64,000 nucleotides of DNA from Clostridium neonatale (lineage in GTDB: Bacteria > Bacillota > Clostridia > Clostridiales > Clostridiaceae). The translations under genes and the position numbers were made by a program. The notes beneath the pieces are model-generated. The model did no database searches. It was not told the origin of the DNA and saw nothing but the letters and a program-made list of their open reading frames with translations. This document shows positions 30,117 through 40,446 of this stretch, one piece after another. Location of the stretch: the NCBI RefSeq assembly GCF_001458595.1, contig NZ_LN890328.1, forward strand, positions 1,146,926 through 1,210,925. The letters run 5' to 3'. The first letter of the stretch is position 1. Each line of letters opens with the position of its first letter.

Positions 30117-31922
30117 ATGTATAAAATTTCAAAGTTTATGCACTCAACTAGCCTTTTCTTTAGAGTTGCATTTATCGTATTAATAAGTATAATATGCGTT
30201 TTTCTTTTAACCTGCACAATAACTATAAGTATTTCTAAAGATGTACTTGTTGATACATTTAGCAAGTCAAATTATAAAATTTTAAATCAAATTACTGATA
30301 GACTTGGTGTTTTAAATGATAATATCATAAATATAATGAATGTTATAGATTCGAGCTCTGATTTCGAAAATTATTTAACTTTAACAAATGTAACTTCAGC
30401 TGAAACTTTTAAAACCTTGTATAATATGGATATAACATTAGATACTGTTCCTGAGAAAGACTTTAATGACATTACATTATTAGTTATAGGACGTAATGGT
30501 GAATCGTTCTTAAAAGGACATAATTATTTTAAATTTGATACAGATGAAATTTTAAATAGCGATTTAACCCAAAATGCGGTTTTAAATAGTAACGTTGTAT
30601 TTTATCAATATTCTGAATTTCAATTAGTCAACGCTCAAAATAACTCCAGTGCTATAACTGCTGTTAAAGTACTATGTGACGATAAAACAAAAGAAATTTA
30701 TGGATTCGTTTATGTTATTATAAGCCAAGATGATTTTAAAAAATATTATGTTCCATTTGTAGGTACTTCAAATAATATAGCTATTATCTCCAATGATGGA
30801 CAAATTGTATCATCAAGTATTCCATATGAAATTGGTAGCACAAATAATAAATTATTAGATATATCTAATAAAATTCAAAATGATAATTTGCAATATTATA
30901 ATACAAACATGAACAATAAAGATGTTGCAATTTTATCAAAATATCTTCCAAGATATAATTTTAATATTGTAGGTATAATTGAAAAAAGTGCTATTTTAAA
31001 TGAAGTATATAATACATCTCAAATTTATTTTGTAACAATAATAATTGCATTAATTTTTCTTTTAATAACATTTGTTATAATAAGAAGAACAACAAAACCA
31101 CTTTATAATTTATCATATAAAATGTCACAAGTTACGGATGGTAATTTTAAAAACTACGTTAAAGTGGAAGGTAGCTATGAAGTCCGTCAACTCTCCTATG
31201 CTTATAACTATATGCTGGATGGTTTAAACTCTTATATGAATGAACGAATGGAAATGGAAAAAGAAAAAAGAAAAGCTGAAATACATGCTCTTCAAATGCA
31301 GATAAACCCACATTTCCTTTATAACACATTATCATCTATAAAATGGCTTATATGGCAAGGTAATACGGATAAATCAATAAAGACAATAGATGCTTTCATT
31401 TCTCTTTTAAGAAATACAATAAGCAATAAAAATGAAATGATTACTATTAGTGAAGAAATTGAAAATCTAAAAAATTATGTTTTAATAAATCATATGCGTT
31501 ATGGTGAAAGTATTACAGTAAACTTTTTTGTTATGCAATCATGTGAAAACTACATAATTCCTAAGCTAATACTACAACCATTTATTGAAAATTCATTTTT
31601 TCATGGCTTTGTTGATAAAAATAGTGGATTTATACATGTTTTTATTAATAAAAAGAATCATATTATAACCTGTGAAATCATAGATAATGGAGTTGGAATT
31701 TCTAATGAAACCATACCAAATCTTTTAAAGACTTCTGTAAACAAAAGTGATCATTTCACGAGCATTGGTATAAATAATGTTAATGATAGAATAAAACTTC
31801 TATATGGAGATGAATATGGTGTTGTTATTTCAAGTGAAATAAATGTTGGAACTACTGTTAAAATTAAAATTCCAGCCATAAAAAAATCTGATCTTCATGA
31901 TTCAAATCAATCAAGCACTTAA
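30117..31922 (+). CDS. Sensor histidine kinase of the YesM / LytS-like group
   Basis: The 601-residue protein uses the ATG at 30117 after GAGAGG; a TTG eight codons earlier is less likely. A first transmembrane helix (about 15-40) and a second (about 305-325) bracket an extracellular Cache-like sensor. A HAMP linker follows, then the His_kinase domain with ALQMQINPHFLYNTLSSIKW (phospho-His) and an HATPase domain with QPFIENSFFHGF and IDNGVGI. It should phosphorylate the preceding AraC-type regulator in response to an external sugar or oligosaccharide. The stop codon lies 18 bp before composite repeat copy 2, so its message would run into the B-type palindrome. Confidence 0.92.
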   Translation: MYKISKFMHSTSLFFRVAFIVLISIICVFLLTCTITISISKDVLVDTFSKSNYKILNQITDRLGVLNDNIINIMNVIDSSSDFENYLTLTNVTSAETFKTLYNMDITLDTVPEKDFNDITLLVIGRNGESFLKGHNYFKFDTDEILNSDLTQNAVLNSNVVFYQYSEFQLVNAQNNSSAITAVKVLCDDKTKEIYGFVYVIISQDDFKKYYVPFVGTSNNIAIISNDGQIVSSSIPYEIGSTNNKLLDISNKIQNDNLQYYNTNMNNKDVAILSKYLPRYNFNIVGIIEKSAILNEVYNTSQIYFVTIIIALIFLLITFVIIRRTTKPLYNLSYKMSQVTDGNFKNYVKVEGSYEVRQLSYAYNYMLDGLNSYMNERMEMEKEKRKAEIHALQMQINPHFLYNTLSSIKWLIWQGNTDKSIKTIDAFISLLRNTISNKNEMITISEEIENLKNYVLINHMRYGESITVNFFVMQSCENYIIPKLILQPFIENSFFHGFVDKNSGFIHVFINKKNHIITCEIIDNGVGISNETIPNLLKTSVNKSDHFTSIGINNVNDRIKLLYGDEYGVVISSEINVGTTVKIKIPAIKKSDLHDSNQSST

Positions 31923-31940
31923 ATTAAACTGTTACACATA

Positions 31941-32187
31941 TAAATAAGGGACGTACTGAGTTTAGTGTGAATAACCGAAATAAAGCTCTTATGTGGTGCT
32001 CGCTTGCTACAAAAATGAAGCTAAGAATTCAAACATGCAGACTTGCACCCACAAATGTTTGCTCCAATGTAAAATTGGACAAACAATTTTGGAACAAGTC
32101 TACATGAAGAATTCTAAAGCTCAATTTTTGAATGCAAGATACCGCACACATAAGAGCTTTATTTCTTTGTTTCATCTAAATTCAGAG
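31941..32187 (+). repeat. Long palindromic module, type B, copy 2
   Basis: It is nearly identical to 7935-8181 in opposite orientation. The GGACGTA end faces the yesM-like kinase stop codon. Outer arms AAAGCTCTTATGTG / CACATAAGAGCTTT and the core with GTTTGCTCCAA are intact. Confidence 0.75.
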
Positions 32188-32511
32188 TATCCGTATTATT
32201 GCTGCTATACATAAATACATTTTTAAATTAAGGAATAGTTATTTATAGATGTTAAAGATTCAAAAAGTTAATATTTTACCATTTTTAAAAAGATATAGAT
32301 TTATAAATATCAGAATATAAATCCTTACGAATGTGCACTTATAAGGAAACCTATTCATCATTAGATGAATAGGGGCTATACTGCTAAGTTCGTACCTCAC
32401 CAAGCATTATATGCCAAAGAGCAGCTATACTGTAATTCGGAACTTTTCTTATATATTGGGGAATACTTGGATTTTCTAAGTAGCCACATAAATTATAACT
32501 AAAATAAATTA

Positions 32512-32835
32512 GATGTCTATGATTTTAGAGAAAAACAAAGAAATTCAATATATGAATACCCGACTCACATTAGTTCGCGGGGTAAGCGATTCACACCAAA
32601 TAAAAGATTTGGTTTCTCTGATTATGCGTAGTATTGTATTGAAAATTTGAGTTATTAAATTCTTAGACAGAGGTTGTTCCCAAATTGTTTGTCCAACACT
32701 TGTTGTTGGAGCAAACTGTTTTGGGCACAACCTCTTTCATTAGAATTTTTGGCTGAAATATTTACGCAATCGAGCATATCATATATTGAATTTCGGTTGT
32801 TATCCACTAAACCATGATTCTACGTCCTTTATTTA
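32512..32835 (-). repeat. Long palindromic module, type A, copy 2
   Basis: The counterpart of 7281-7612. Core stem GAGGTTGT / ACAACCTC and outer ATTCAATATATGA arms are kept, while several mid-arm positions differ from copy 1. Its GGACGTA end faces the 3' end of the GH42 gene, 20 bp beyond the stop codon. Confidence 0.75.
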
Positions 32836-32854
32836 TATTGTTTAATGATTCTTT

Positions 32855-34954
32855 TTATAATTTCTTTAATACTTTTACATCATATTTACCTAGAGTTATA
32901 TGATCAGTTATATTTTCTTCTTTTATCATATCTGTATATTGTATATTTCCAAGTTCTACTTTCTTTTCTTCTTCTGTAAAGTTCATTATAAATACATACT
33001 CATTTGAATCCTTTGTACGAACTTGAGCTGTAACACCAATAGGAAGCTTTCCTTCTATTACACTTTTAATATTAAGATCTTTAGCTAATTTCATATAAAA
33101 GTCATTATTGAAGTCTCTGCTTGTTCTAGCTGCTATATAATAACATTTTCCTTTACCATAATAATTAACTGTAAGTGCAGGCATGTTTTTATAAAAATCA
33201 TTTTTATATGTTCCAAGAACTTTTGCAGTTTCTGCATGGATTAATTCACAGTAATCTTTTACTTCATATTCTCCATTTACGCCTTCAAGTACATTTTCTT
33301 TAACTATTATGTGATTATTTTCATCATCATATAATGAGTCAATTTCTTCTGCCCAAATTCCAGTTAAATCTTTAAGTGGTCCTGGAAAGCCACCAAGGAA
33401 ACATAAATCATTTTCATCTACTACTCCACTAAAGTAGCTTGTTACTAGAGTTCCTCCATTTTTAACAAATGCCTCAAGTCTTTCAGAAACATTTGGTTTA
33501 ATCATATAAAGCATTGGAGCAACAATAAGCTTGTATTTTGAGAAATCGCAATCACTGCTTATCACATCTGTGCTTATTCCATTTTGCCAAAATGCTCTAT
33601 ATTGTTCCTGGCATATTTCTTCATATCCCTTTTTATCAGCACCATCTTTCCTAGCTTTAGTTTTTAGTCCTTGAAGATCATCAATTGCCCATCTATTTTC
33701 AACATCATAAATAATTGCAACTTCTGAATTTTTCACTGATCCTTGTATTTCATTAAGCTTTTCAAGAGCTTCTCCAACTTCTGTAACCTCTCTAAATACC
33801 CTTGTATTTTCATGTCCACAATGATCTACTACAGCTCCATGAAATTTTTCTGATGCCCCTCTTCCCTTTCTCCATTGGAAATAAAGAATTGAGTCTGCTC
33901 CATGGGCTAAGCTTTGCATTGATGATAAAAAGTGCATCTTTGGACGTTTTAGCTTATTAACTTCATGCCAGTTAACAAGACTTGGAGCATTCTCCATTAT
34001 TAAAAATGACTGTCCACCCTTAAGGCTTCTATAAATGTCGTTAACAAAACTAACATTAGCTGCCAAATCATAAGTTGTTTCAAAATTATTATGCCATGCA
34101 GGATAACTATCCCAGGATACTATATCAACTTCCTTTGCAAATTTTGAGTAATCTAGTCCAGTAAAAAGTCCCATGTGAGGATAATTCCCCATAAAGTTTG
34201 CTGTAACAGGAACATCAGGCGTAATTTCTCTTATTGGTGTTATTTCATTTTTATAAAAATCTATTGTTTGATCTGTAACAAATCTATTCCAGTCAAGATT
34301 ATGTCCATGTACAAATATTTCACCAAGTTCTGATGGACTTTCAATTTGTGAAAAATCATTAAATCTATGGCTCCAGAATCCTGTCCACCATGCATCATTT
34401 AGCTTTTCTATATCATTATCATATTTTTTCTTAAGCCAGTTTCTAAATGCATCCTGGCATTTATCACAATGACACTCTCCGCCATATTCATTAGAAATAT
34501 GCCACATAATAAGTGCCGGATGATCTTTATATCTTTCAGCTAAAAACTTATTTATATTATAAGTTTTTTCCCTATAAATTGGTGAAGTAAAACAGTGGTT
34601 ATGTCTTTGTCCATGAAGATTTTTAGTTCTATCCTTATTTACTCTTAATACCTCTGGATATTTTTTTGACATCCATGCAGGTCTTGCACCACTTGGTGTA
34701 GCAAGTATTACATTTATATTATTTTCAGCCATTCTATCCATAAGCTCATCAATCCATTCAAATGTATATTTGCCCTCTTCTGGCTCAATTGCACTCCATC
34801 CAAATATATTTATTGATACAGTATTGCAATGTGCAATCTTCATAAGGCGCACATCTTCTTTTAATATTTCTGGATATTTAAGCCATTGATCTGGATTATA
34901 ATCACCACCATGTAAAAATCCTTTTATTTTATCAAGTCTTGAATTCTGTTCCAT
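32855..34954 (-). CDS. Beta-galactosidase, glycoside hydrolase family 42 (GanA/BgaA type)
   Basis: This 699-residue GH42 enzyme has the acid/base Glu156 in MWHISNEYGGEC and the nucleophile Glu321 in SFLIMENAPS. The family zinc site is visible as C121 (HNHCFTSP), C161, C163 and C166 (CHCDKC). The C-terminal trimerisation and beta-sandwich domains follow (about 400-690). There is no signal peptide, so it acts inside the cell on imported galactosides. In Bacillus the equivalent GanA releases galactose from galacto-oligosaccharides made by GanB. A GanSPQ-like importer lies upstream here, but no GH53 galactanase is visible. It lies 55 bp after the chemoreceptor gene, with AGGGGGA before the ATG. 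Confidence 0.94.
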   Translation of the reverse strand: MEQNSRLDKIKGFLHGGDYNPDQWLKYPEILKEDVRLMKIAHCNTVSINIFGWSAIEPEEGKYTFEWIDELMDRMAENNINVILATPSGARPAWMSKKYPEVLRVNKDRTKNLHGQRHNHCFTSPIYREKTYNINKFLAERYKDHPALIMWHISNEYGGECHCDKCQDAFRNWLKKKYDNDIEKLNDAWWTGFWSHRFNDFSQIESPSELGEIFVHGHNLDWNRFVTDQTIDFYKNEITPIREITPDVPVTANFMGNYPHMGLFTGLDYSKFAKEVDIVSWDSYPAWHNNFETTYDLAANVSFVNDIYRSLKGGQSFLIMENAPSLVNWHEVNKLKRPKMHFLSSMQSLAHGADSILYFQWRKGRGASEKFHGAVVDHCGHENTRVFREVTEVGEALEKLNEIQGSVKNSEVAIIYDVENRWAIDDLQGLKTKARKDGADKKGYEEICQEQYRAFWQNGISTDVISSDCDFSKYKLIVAPMLYMIKPNVSERLEAFVKNGGTLVTSYFSGVVDENDLCFLGGFPGPLKDLTGIWAEEIDSLYDDENNHIIVKENVLEGVNGEYEVKDYCELIHAETAKVLGTYKNDFYKNMPALTVNYYGKGKCYYIAARTSRDFNNDFYMKLAKDLNIKSVIEGKLPIGVTAQVRTKDSNEYVFIMNFTEEEKKVELGNIQYTDMIKEENITDHITLGKYDVKVLKKL

Positions 34955-35009
34955 ATAAAGTCCCCCTGTCTATTATAAGTTTTGCAAATATAAATCTGTT
35001 TATTTCAAT

Positions 35010-36725
35010 TTAATTACTTGGATTTAATATAAATTTCTTTAGAATATTGTTTAAATTTTCAGATTGTATTGCAAGTTCTTCACTTGCAGATGCACTTTCT
35101 TCTGCTATTTCTGAATTTGATTGAACAACTCCAACAATAGATTCTATCCCTTCCTTTATCTGCTCAATTGACATTGATTGTTCCTCTGATGCCATTGTTA
35201 TTTTAGAAACTAAATCTGTTGCTTCTTTAGTCTTTTCTAGAACAATTTTTAAGGAGTTTGCTGTGCTATTTGTGATATTTTTTCCATTATTTACTGATGC
35301 AATAGATTCTTTAATTAAACTCTCTGTATTCTTAACAGCTTCTGAAGACTCACCTGCAAGCTTTTTTATCTCTTCTGCAACTACTGCAAAACCTTTTCCT
35401 GCTTCCCCAGCTCTTGCTGCCTCTATTGCAGCATTAAGCGAAAGCAAATTTATTTGTTCTGCTATCTCATATATAGTATTTATAATATTTTTTATATTAC
35501 TTGAAGATTTTTCTATGTTCATCATAGCTTCAAGCATATTATTCATTCCTTTATGGCCTGTTTCCATTTCATCAACTAGCCTTTTTACTATCTCATCAGT
35601 ACTTTTAGCATTTAAAAGATTATTTCTTGCTTTTTCATTTATTTCACCTGCAAGCGCTGTTAATTCTTCTATAACACTTGCTTGATCTGTAGCACCTTGT
35701 GATAAATACTGTGCATTTTTTGCAACCTGCTCAGATCCATTTTCAACTTCAATTGCAGACATTCTTATTTCATGAAATGTATTATTTAATGATAAAATTA
35801 TATTATCTAGTGACTTCTTTAAAGCTATAAAATCTCCACTATAATTATCACTAGTAAATGTATTTAAATTACCATTTGATATATTTCCCAATACTTCATC
35901 TATTTCACCAATATAATTTTTAAAATTATATATCATAACTTTAAAAGATTCAAAAAGATAGCCGATTTCATCTTTTGACTTATAGTCTAATTCTATGTTA
36001 AGCTTTCCACAAGATAAATCGTTTGCTGCATCCTTTATGGATTCTAATGGCTTAGAAATTGATGTTGAAACTTTTTGGCTTAATCTTGATGATATAATAA
36101 TAAATACTAATATTGAACTTAATGAAATAATAATTGATATTATTTCAAGTCTCTTAAGATTATTAATTATAATCTCACTCTGATTTATATTTTCTTCTAA
36201 CAAACTATTTATCTCTTCTGATATTACATCTGATATTTGATTTCCTTGTTCTGTAAGTAAAAGTAACCCTTCTTCATTCTTTTCATCAAGAAATAAATTC
36301 ATGGCCTTTTCTCTAATTTTTCTATATTCTAATGAATTGTTTGTAATTTGCGAATAAATCTCTTTTTCTTTATTTCCAACTATTGTTTTTCCCAATTCTT
36401 CTAAAAGCTTAGATACGTCTTGAATATTTCTATTTAAAGATTTATTAATCTCCGCTAAAGTAATTTTATCATTACTTAATGCCATATTACTAAGCAATGC
36501 TCTTTGTTCATTGAATTCCATACCAAGCTTACCTATTGTTCCTTGAGAATATCCATAATTTTTCACTGCATATTTATAATCATGATTTGTTTTAATTAGA
36601 AAAATCACTCCTAGTAAAGATACAATAATCCCTAGGATCCATACATATCTAAATGATATATATATTTTTTTTCTTATGGTTAAATCATTAATTTTATTTT
36701 TATATTTGAATTTTTTAATTTTCAT
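35010..36725 (-). CDS. Methyl-accepting chemotaxis protein
   Basis: The 571-residue receptor has a transmembrane helix at about 28-50, an extracellular four-helix-bundle sensor (about 50-190) and a second helix (about 193-215). A HAMP domain follows (about 216-270), then a signalling domain with the hairpin tip [35 protein letters not shown]. It should feed CheA/CheW arrays. It stands between the sugar importer and the GH42 gene, 55 bp upstream of the latter, which suggests chemotaxis toward the same sugar or toward its loaded binding protein. Direct ligand sensing is not shown. Confidence 0.93.
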   Translation of the reverse strand: MKIKKFKYKNKINDLTIRKKIYISFRYVWILGIIVSLLGVIFLIKTNHDYKYAVKNYGYSQGTIGKLGMEFNEQRALLSNMALSNDKITLAEINKSLNRNIQDVSKLLEELGKTIVGNKEKEIYSQITNNSLEYRKIREKAMNLFLDEKNEEGLLLLTEQGNQISDVISEEINSLLEENINQSEIIINNLKRLEIISIIISLSSILVFIIISSRLSQKVSTSISKPLESIKDAANDLSCGKLNIELDYKSKDEIGYLFESFKVMIYNFKNYIGEIDEVLGNISNGNLNTFTSDNYSGDFIALKKSLDNIILSLNNTFHEIRMSAIEVENGSEQVAKNAQYLSQGATDQASVIEELTALAGEINEKARNNLLNAKSTDEIVKRLVDEMETGHKGMNNMLEAMMNIEKSSSNIKNIINTIYEIAEQINLLSLNAAIEAARAGEAGKGFAVVAEEIKKLAGESSEAVKNTESLIKESIASVNNGKNITNSTANSLKIVLEKTKEATDLVSKITMASEEQSMSIEQIKEGIESIVGVVQSNSEIAEESASASEELAIQSENLNNILKKFILNPSN

Positions 36726-36764
36726 ATGATTTAACTCCTATCTAAATAAATACAATAATAATCA

Positions 36765-36823
36765 AATTCCTGAATTATTCAATTTTTTAGTATAATATAA
36801 TTCAACTGAATAATTCAGGATTT
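36765..36823 (-). terminator. Inverted repeat between permease and chemoreceptor genes
   Basis: AATTCCTGAATTATTC and GAATAATTCAGGATTT form a 13-bp stem with a 27-base loop in the 121-bp gap. It likely ends or attenuates transcripts from the importer operon before the chemoreceptor gene. Confidence 0.55.
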
Positions 36824-36846
36824 ATTTAATTTATAATTGCTATAAA

Positions 36847-37689
36847 TTATTTTACAGAACCAAGCATACCTTGAACAAATTGCTTTTGCATTACAAAGAA
36901 TACAAATGCAGTTGGAAGTGTTGCTATTACTATTGCAACCATTATCATTCCATAATCAGGAGTATAACTTGACCCAAGTGTTGAAATTATTAAAGGTACA
37001 GTTCTCTTTTCTGGAGATTGAAGTGCAAGTAATGGCCATAAATAGTTATTCCAACTACTCATAAATGTAATTATTGCTGCAGCTGCATATGTTGTTTTCA
37101 TCATTGGCATATACATTTTGAAGAATATACCTATTTCACTTAATCCATCAATTCTTGCAGCTTCCAATGTATCTTTTGGAAATGACTTTGTATTTTGTCT
37201 AAAGAAGAATATTAAAAATGCTGTTGCTATACTTGGAAGTATTATTGCACCAATTGTATTTAATCCAATAAACTTTAATGGTGTAGTTTTTAAATATCCA
37301 AACATCTTAAAAAGTGGAATCATAAGAGCTGAAAAAGGCACCATCATAGATAAAAGAAGTATATTAAAAACTTTATCTCTTGTATCTGTTCTAAAGATTT
37401 CAAATCCATACCCTGCTATTGAAGATACCAAAAGTGCAACTATTGTTGTTATAATTGCTATTTTAGCTGAATTTCCAAGTGAATTAATAAATCCTAAGTC
37501 TGAACCTAAAAGATTATTGATATTTGTCATCAAATTACTTCCTATTGTTAATTTTCCTCTTGTAACATCAACTGATTTATTTGTTGCACCAATTATCATC
37601 CAAAAAAACGGAAAGATTGATATAAATGCTGCTAAACTCAAAAATACATATTTAAAAGCTGATGAGAATTTAAATTTACGTTTATTCAT
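36847..37689 (-). CDS. Sugar ABC transporter permease, MalG/GanQ type
   Basis: The 280-residue membrane protein has six helices and the CUT1-family EAA loop (TLEAARIDGLSEIGIFFKMYMPMMKTTYAAAAI). It overlaps the preceding permease gene by 8 bp, so the two are translated together as a heterodimer. No ATPase is encoded nearby; a shared MsmX/UgpC-type ATPase elsewhere must energise it. The substrate is inferred as galactosides or galacto-oligosaccharides from the flanking beta-galactosidases. Confidence 0.9.
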   Translation of the reverse strand: MNKRKFKFSSAFKYVFLSLAAFISIFPFFWMIIGATNKSVDVTRGKLTIGSNLMTNINNLLGSDLGFINSLGNSAKIAIITTIVALLVSSIAGYGFEIFRTDTRDKVFNILLLSMMVPFSALMIPLFKMFGYLKTTPLKFIGLNTIGAIILPSIATAFLIFFFRQNTKSFPKDTLEAARIDGLSEIGIFFKMYMPMMKTTYAAAAIITFMSSWNNYLWPLLALQSPEKRTVPLIISTLGSSYTPDYGMIMVAIVIATLPTAFVFFVMQKQFVQGMLGSVK

Positions 37690-38566
37690 TACTGTCCCCT
37701 CCTATTTTAAATTGGATTAATGAAAGAATTACAATCATAATAACAATAACATAAGCAACTGCTGCTGCATAACCGAAGTTTGGTGTATATGTGAAACATA
37801 AGTTATAAATATAATGTGAAATTGTTGTTGTGGCATTTGCTGGTCCACCGTTAGTTATGTTTACGACTTCATCAAATAATTGAAGAGTACCAATTGTTGA
37901 TGTTATTGTTGTAAATAAAATTATTGGTTTTAATAATGGAATTGTTATTTTTGTGAATTTTTTAAATGTTGATGCTCCATCAATAGATGCTGCTTCATAA
38001 ACTGCTGGATCTATATTTTGAAGTCCAGATAAGTAAAATATCATATTGTAACCAGTCCATCTCCATGTAATTGCAATAATTATTAATATTTTTGCCCATA
38101 TAGGATCTGTTACCCATTCAATAGGCCCTGAAATTATGTTTATTGCCATTAAGAATTTGTTTACAAGTCCATCAGATGCAAATATACTTTTCATTATTAT
38201 TGAATAAGCAACTAATGAAGTTACACAAGGCAAAAATATAGCTGTTCTAAAAAATCCACTGAATTTTAAATTCTTGTCATTAAGTATGGATGCTATTATA
38301 AGTGCCAAAACTATCATTATTGGAACTTGTACTAATAAATATAAAAATGTATTTGAAACTGCTTTTATGAATGTTGCATCAGTTAACATTCTTTTGTAGT
38401 TATCTAAGCCAACAAATTTCAGATTATTTCCCATACCAGATTTTAATGATGTTATAAATGATTGCACTGTAGGATAAAATACAAATAATGTTATAAGAAA
38501 TACACTTAGTGATACAAAAATCCATCCCCATCGGTTAGTCTTTCTTTCTATACCTTTATGCTTCAT
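37682..38566 (-). CDS. Sugar ABC transporter permease, MalF/GanP type
   Basis: This membrane protein of about 294 residues starts at the ATG after AAAGGAG; a TTG three codons upstream is less well placed. It has the CUT1 permease pattern with an EAA loop (DPAVYEAASIDGASTFKKFTKITIPLLKPIILF). It lies 254 bp after the binding-protein gene, a gap holding two stem-loops that probably lower permease relative to binding-protein expression. It partners with the next gene. Confidence 0.9.
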   Translation of the reverse strand: MKHKGIERKTNRWGWIFVSLSVFLITLFVFYPTVQSFITSLKSGMGNNLKFVGLDNYKRMLTDATFIKAVSNTFLYLLVQVPIMIVLALIIASILNDKNLKFSGFFRTAIFLPCVTSLVAYSIIMKSIFASDGLVNKFLMAINIISGPIEWVTDPIWAKILIIIAITWRWTGYNMIFYLSGLQNIDPAVYEAASIDGASTFKKFTKITIPLLKPIILFTTITSTIGTLQLFDEVVNITNGGPANATTTISHYIYNLCFTYTPNFGYAAAVAYVIVIMIVILSLIQFKIGGDSNE

Positions 38567-38592
38567 TATTATCAACTCCTTTAATTGTTACT

Positions 38593-38637
38593 AAGACCAC
38601 TTGTCAAATTCTAAATTACAATTTGACAAATGGTCTT
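38593..38637 (-). promoter_or_regulatory. Stem-loop just upstream of the permease genes
   Basis: AAGACCA and TTGTCAAAT pair with ATTTGACAA and TGGTCTT to give a 16-bp stem with one internal mismatch. No T run follows on the minus strand; it runs straight into the permease ribosome site. It probably acts as a stabiliser of the binding-protein mRNA 3' end or a processing site rather than a terminator. Confidence 0.6.
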
Positions 38638-38755
38638 GAAAAAGATTTTAATATATAAATTTCATTTGTCATAATTGTTTATTGTCATATAAAAGTTTAA
38701 TTGAGATTATTAAAAATATTTTTTAGGATTATTAAGATATAGTTTTTCTTTATAT

Positions 38756-38792
38756 CTTGTAGGTATTATCAATTTCTAATAACACCTACAAG
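38756..38792 (-). promoter_or_regulatory. Stem-loop just after the sugar-binding protein gene
   Basis: CTTGTAGGT and ACCTACAAG, extended by TATT/AATA pairs, form a stem 38 bp beyond the binding-protein stop codon. The tract after it is A-rich, so read-through into the permeases is likely. Together with 38593-38637 it fits the usual excess of binding protein over permease. Confidence 0.6.
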
Positions 38793-38829
38793 AATTTATT
38801 TTAAAAGAAAGAGTTTTTAAGTATTTATA

Positions 38830-40143
38830 CTAGTTTCCTACTGAGGCTTCTGCTTGAGCTTGAGTATTATTTAATGCTTCATCTATGTCTTTACCTGAAA
38901 CTATAGATTGCATTCCCTCTGCCATTATGCTTTCCAATGCATAAGTGTGAAGTCCATAATTTACAGGTGGAATTTCTTCGGTCCATTTAGCAAAATCTTT
39001 AAATATTTCTTGTCCACCAAAGAATTCTGAAGGAGTACTGTAGTTTTCACTGCTACTTGCTGATTTTAATGTACTTACTAAATTAATAGCAGGAACTAAA
39101 TCATTCATTAAATCATCACTTGATCCAAAAGTCTTTGCTAAGAAATCTGCTGCTAAATCCGAATTACCAACTTTATCTAATACATACCAACTACTTCCAC
39201 CACTATTTGATGTATTTACTGATTTAGGATCTGAACCCATTCTTGGTGTTGCTGCTACTGCCCACTTTCCTGCTTGATCTTCAGCAGCTTGAATTGAAGA
39301 TGAAATCCAACAGCCATTAACTACACTTGCAACATCTCCACTTTGGAAAGCTCCTACAAATGCATCCCATCCTGATATTTGTTTTGCAATGTTTGCATCA
39401 ACCATCTCTTTATAGATTTCAACAGCTTTTCTTAAAGATTCATTGTTATTTATGCTTACTTTACCATCTTTATCAACATACCAAGCACCAGCTGATTGCA
39501 TCATAACTCTAATTTGATTTAAATCACTTGGATCCATTGTTAACATTGCTTTACCAGTCTTTTCTTTTACTGCTTTACCAATTTCAATATATTTTTCCCA
39601 AGTAATATCTTGCATATCTGCTTCTGTATATCCAGCTTGTTCAATTAAATCTTTTCTATAGAATAGAGCTGTTACACCACTGTCAAATGGCACTCCATAA
39701 ATTTTATCTCCTTCTGTCATAACACTTAATTTGTAATCCATAAATTTACTTGGATCTACGTATCCACTTAAATCTTTAAGTTCTCCTGGATATGATAAAA
39801 GGTAATTTTGAATCTTATAATCTTCTATTAAAACTATGTTTGGAAGTCCATCATATGTTCCAGAAGAAAGGCTTGTATTTAATTTTTGTACTACATCATC
39901 TTGAGCCATACTTACAACGTTTATAGTTACGTCAGGATGATCTTTTAAATATCTTTCTTTAGCCATATTGGCTGCTTTAATATTAAATGTATCATCCCAT
40001 GCCCAAATTGTAATTGTCTTATCATCTGATGATGCTGAACCTGCCGAAGATGATGAATCTGTGCCTGTTGCACCACCACATGATACTAAACCTAATGTCA
40101 TAACTGCAGTTATAGTTGCTGCTAAAATCTTTTTAAGTTTCAT
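38830..40143 (-). CDS. Extracellular sugar-binding lipoprotein (GanS-like)
   Basis: The 437-residue family 1 solute-binding protein has a lipobox LGLVSC (Cys22) followed by a Ser/Gly/Ala linker. The mature domain contains ITIWAWDDTFNIKAANMAKERYLKDHPDVTINVV and KIYGVPFDSGVTALFYRKDLIEQAG, typical of oligosaccharide binders. A conserved C-terminal segment follows (GMQSIVSGKDIDEALNNTQAQAEA). It should capture galactosides outside the membrane for the two permeases. GGGGGA precedes the ATG. It is the first gene of the importer, after lacI. Two TTTTASTAAAA-like motifs and an inverted repeat lie in its leader. Confidence 0.92.
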   Translation of the reverse strand: MKLKKILAATITAVMTLGLVSCGGATGTDSSSSAGSASSDDKTITIWAWDDTFNIKAANMAKERYLKDHPDVTINVVSMAQDDVVQKLNTSLSSGTYDGLPNIVLIEDYKIQNYLLSYPGELKDLSGYVDPSKFMDYKLSVMTEGDKIYGVPFDSGVTALFYRKDLIEQAGYTEADMQDITWEKYIEIGKAVKEKTGKAMLTMDPSDLNQIRVMMQSAGAWYVDKDGKVSINNNESLRKAVEIYKEMVDANIAKQISGWDAFVGAFQSGDVASVVNGCWISSSIQAAEDQAGKWAVAATPRMGSDPKSVNTSNSGGSSWYVLDKVGNSDLAADFLAKTFGSSDDLMNDLVPAINLVSTLKSASSSENYSTPSEFFGGQEIFKDFAKWTEEIPPVNYGLHTYALESIMAEGMQSIVSGKDIDEALNNTQAQAEASVGN

Positions 40144-40446
40144 AAATAAATCCCCCTTAATTTTTTTATCTTACATGAGATTAGTAAAATTATTTCTCAT
40201 GTATTTGTTTACATTGTAACATTTTTAGTAAAAAAGTTGTTATGATATTATTTATTATAAATAGTAATAATTTTATAATCAGTAAAAATAAATTTGTACT
40301 TTTTTTAGAAAATGGTATTTATTTATGAAAACAATTACAAAGTATTGTTGTTTTTTACTTTTGCTCTTAATTATTTTACTAAATTTATTTCTTTAATTAT
40401 ACTAAAAAAACTATTGTTAATAATTTTAACAATAGTTTCTTTTGTT
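40144..40446 (-). promoter_or_regulatory. Regulatory region of the sugar importer operon
   Basis: This 303-bp gap contains an exact TTTTAGTAAAA site (40223-40233), a weaker GATTAGTAAAA (40179-40189) and TTTTACTAAAT (40374-40384). CATGAGA and TCTCATG (40174-40201) flank the weaker site. The lacI terminator is at its right edge. I take it as the promoter/operator region of the importer; no exact promoter boxes are claimed. Confidence 0.55.
40408..40438 (-). terminator. lacI-family gene terminator
   Basis: The arms AAACTATTGTTAA and TTAACAATAGTTT are perfect complements around a 5-base loop. On the minus strand the stem is followed by seven T residues. Confidence 0.9.

Larger units (their letters stand above)
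31941..32835 (-). repeat. Composite repeat, copy 2 (895 bp), inverted relative to copy 1
   Basis: It begins TAAATAAGGGACGTA (31941-31955) and ends TACGTCCTTTATTTA (32821-32835). Reverse-complemented it matches 7281-8181 module by module: the type B palindrome, the spacer with the CCTATTCATC hairpin, then the type A palindrome. Only scattered substitutions are seen in B and spacer; the loop-distal arms of A differ more. The two copies bracket 23.8 kb (8182-31940). The copy lies between the 3' ends of convergent genes (yesM-like kinase and GH42). Confidence 0.85.

Noticed and set aside
32545..32730. A 61-codon minus-strand frame in module A copy 2
   Set aside because: Part of the palindrome, and the frame is shorter than in copy 1, so it is not maintained as a protein.
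35263..35685. A 140-codon plus-strand frame opposite the chemoreceptor signalling domain
   Set aside because: It is the antisense shadow of the highly conserved MCP hairpin; no ribosome site.
37118..37720. A 200-codon plus-strand frame opposite the sugar permease
   Set aside because: Antisense shadow of a clear CUT1 permease with conserved EAA loop; no independent evidence.
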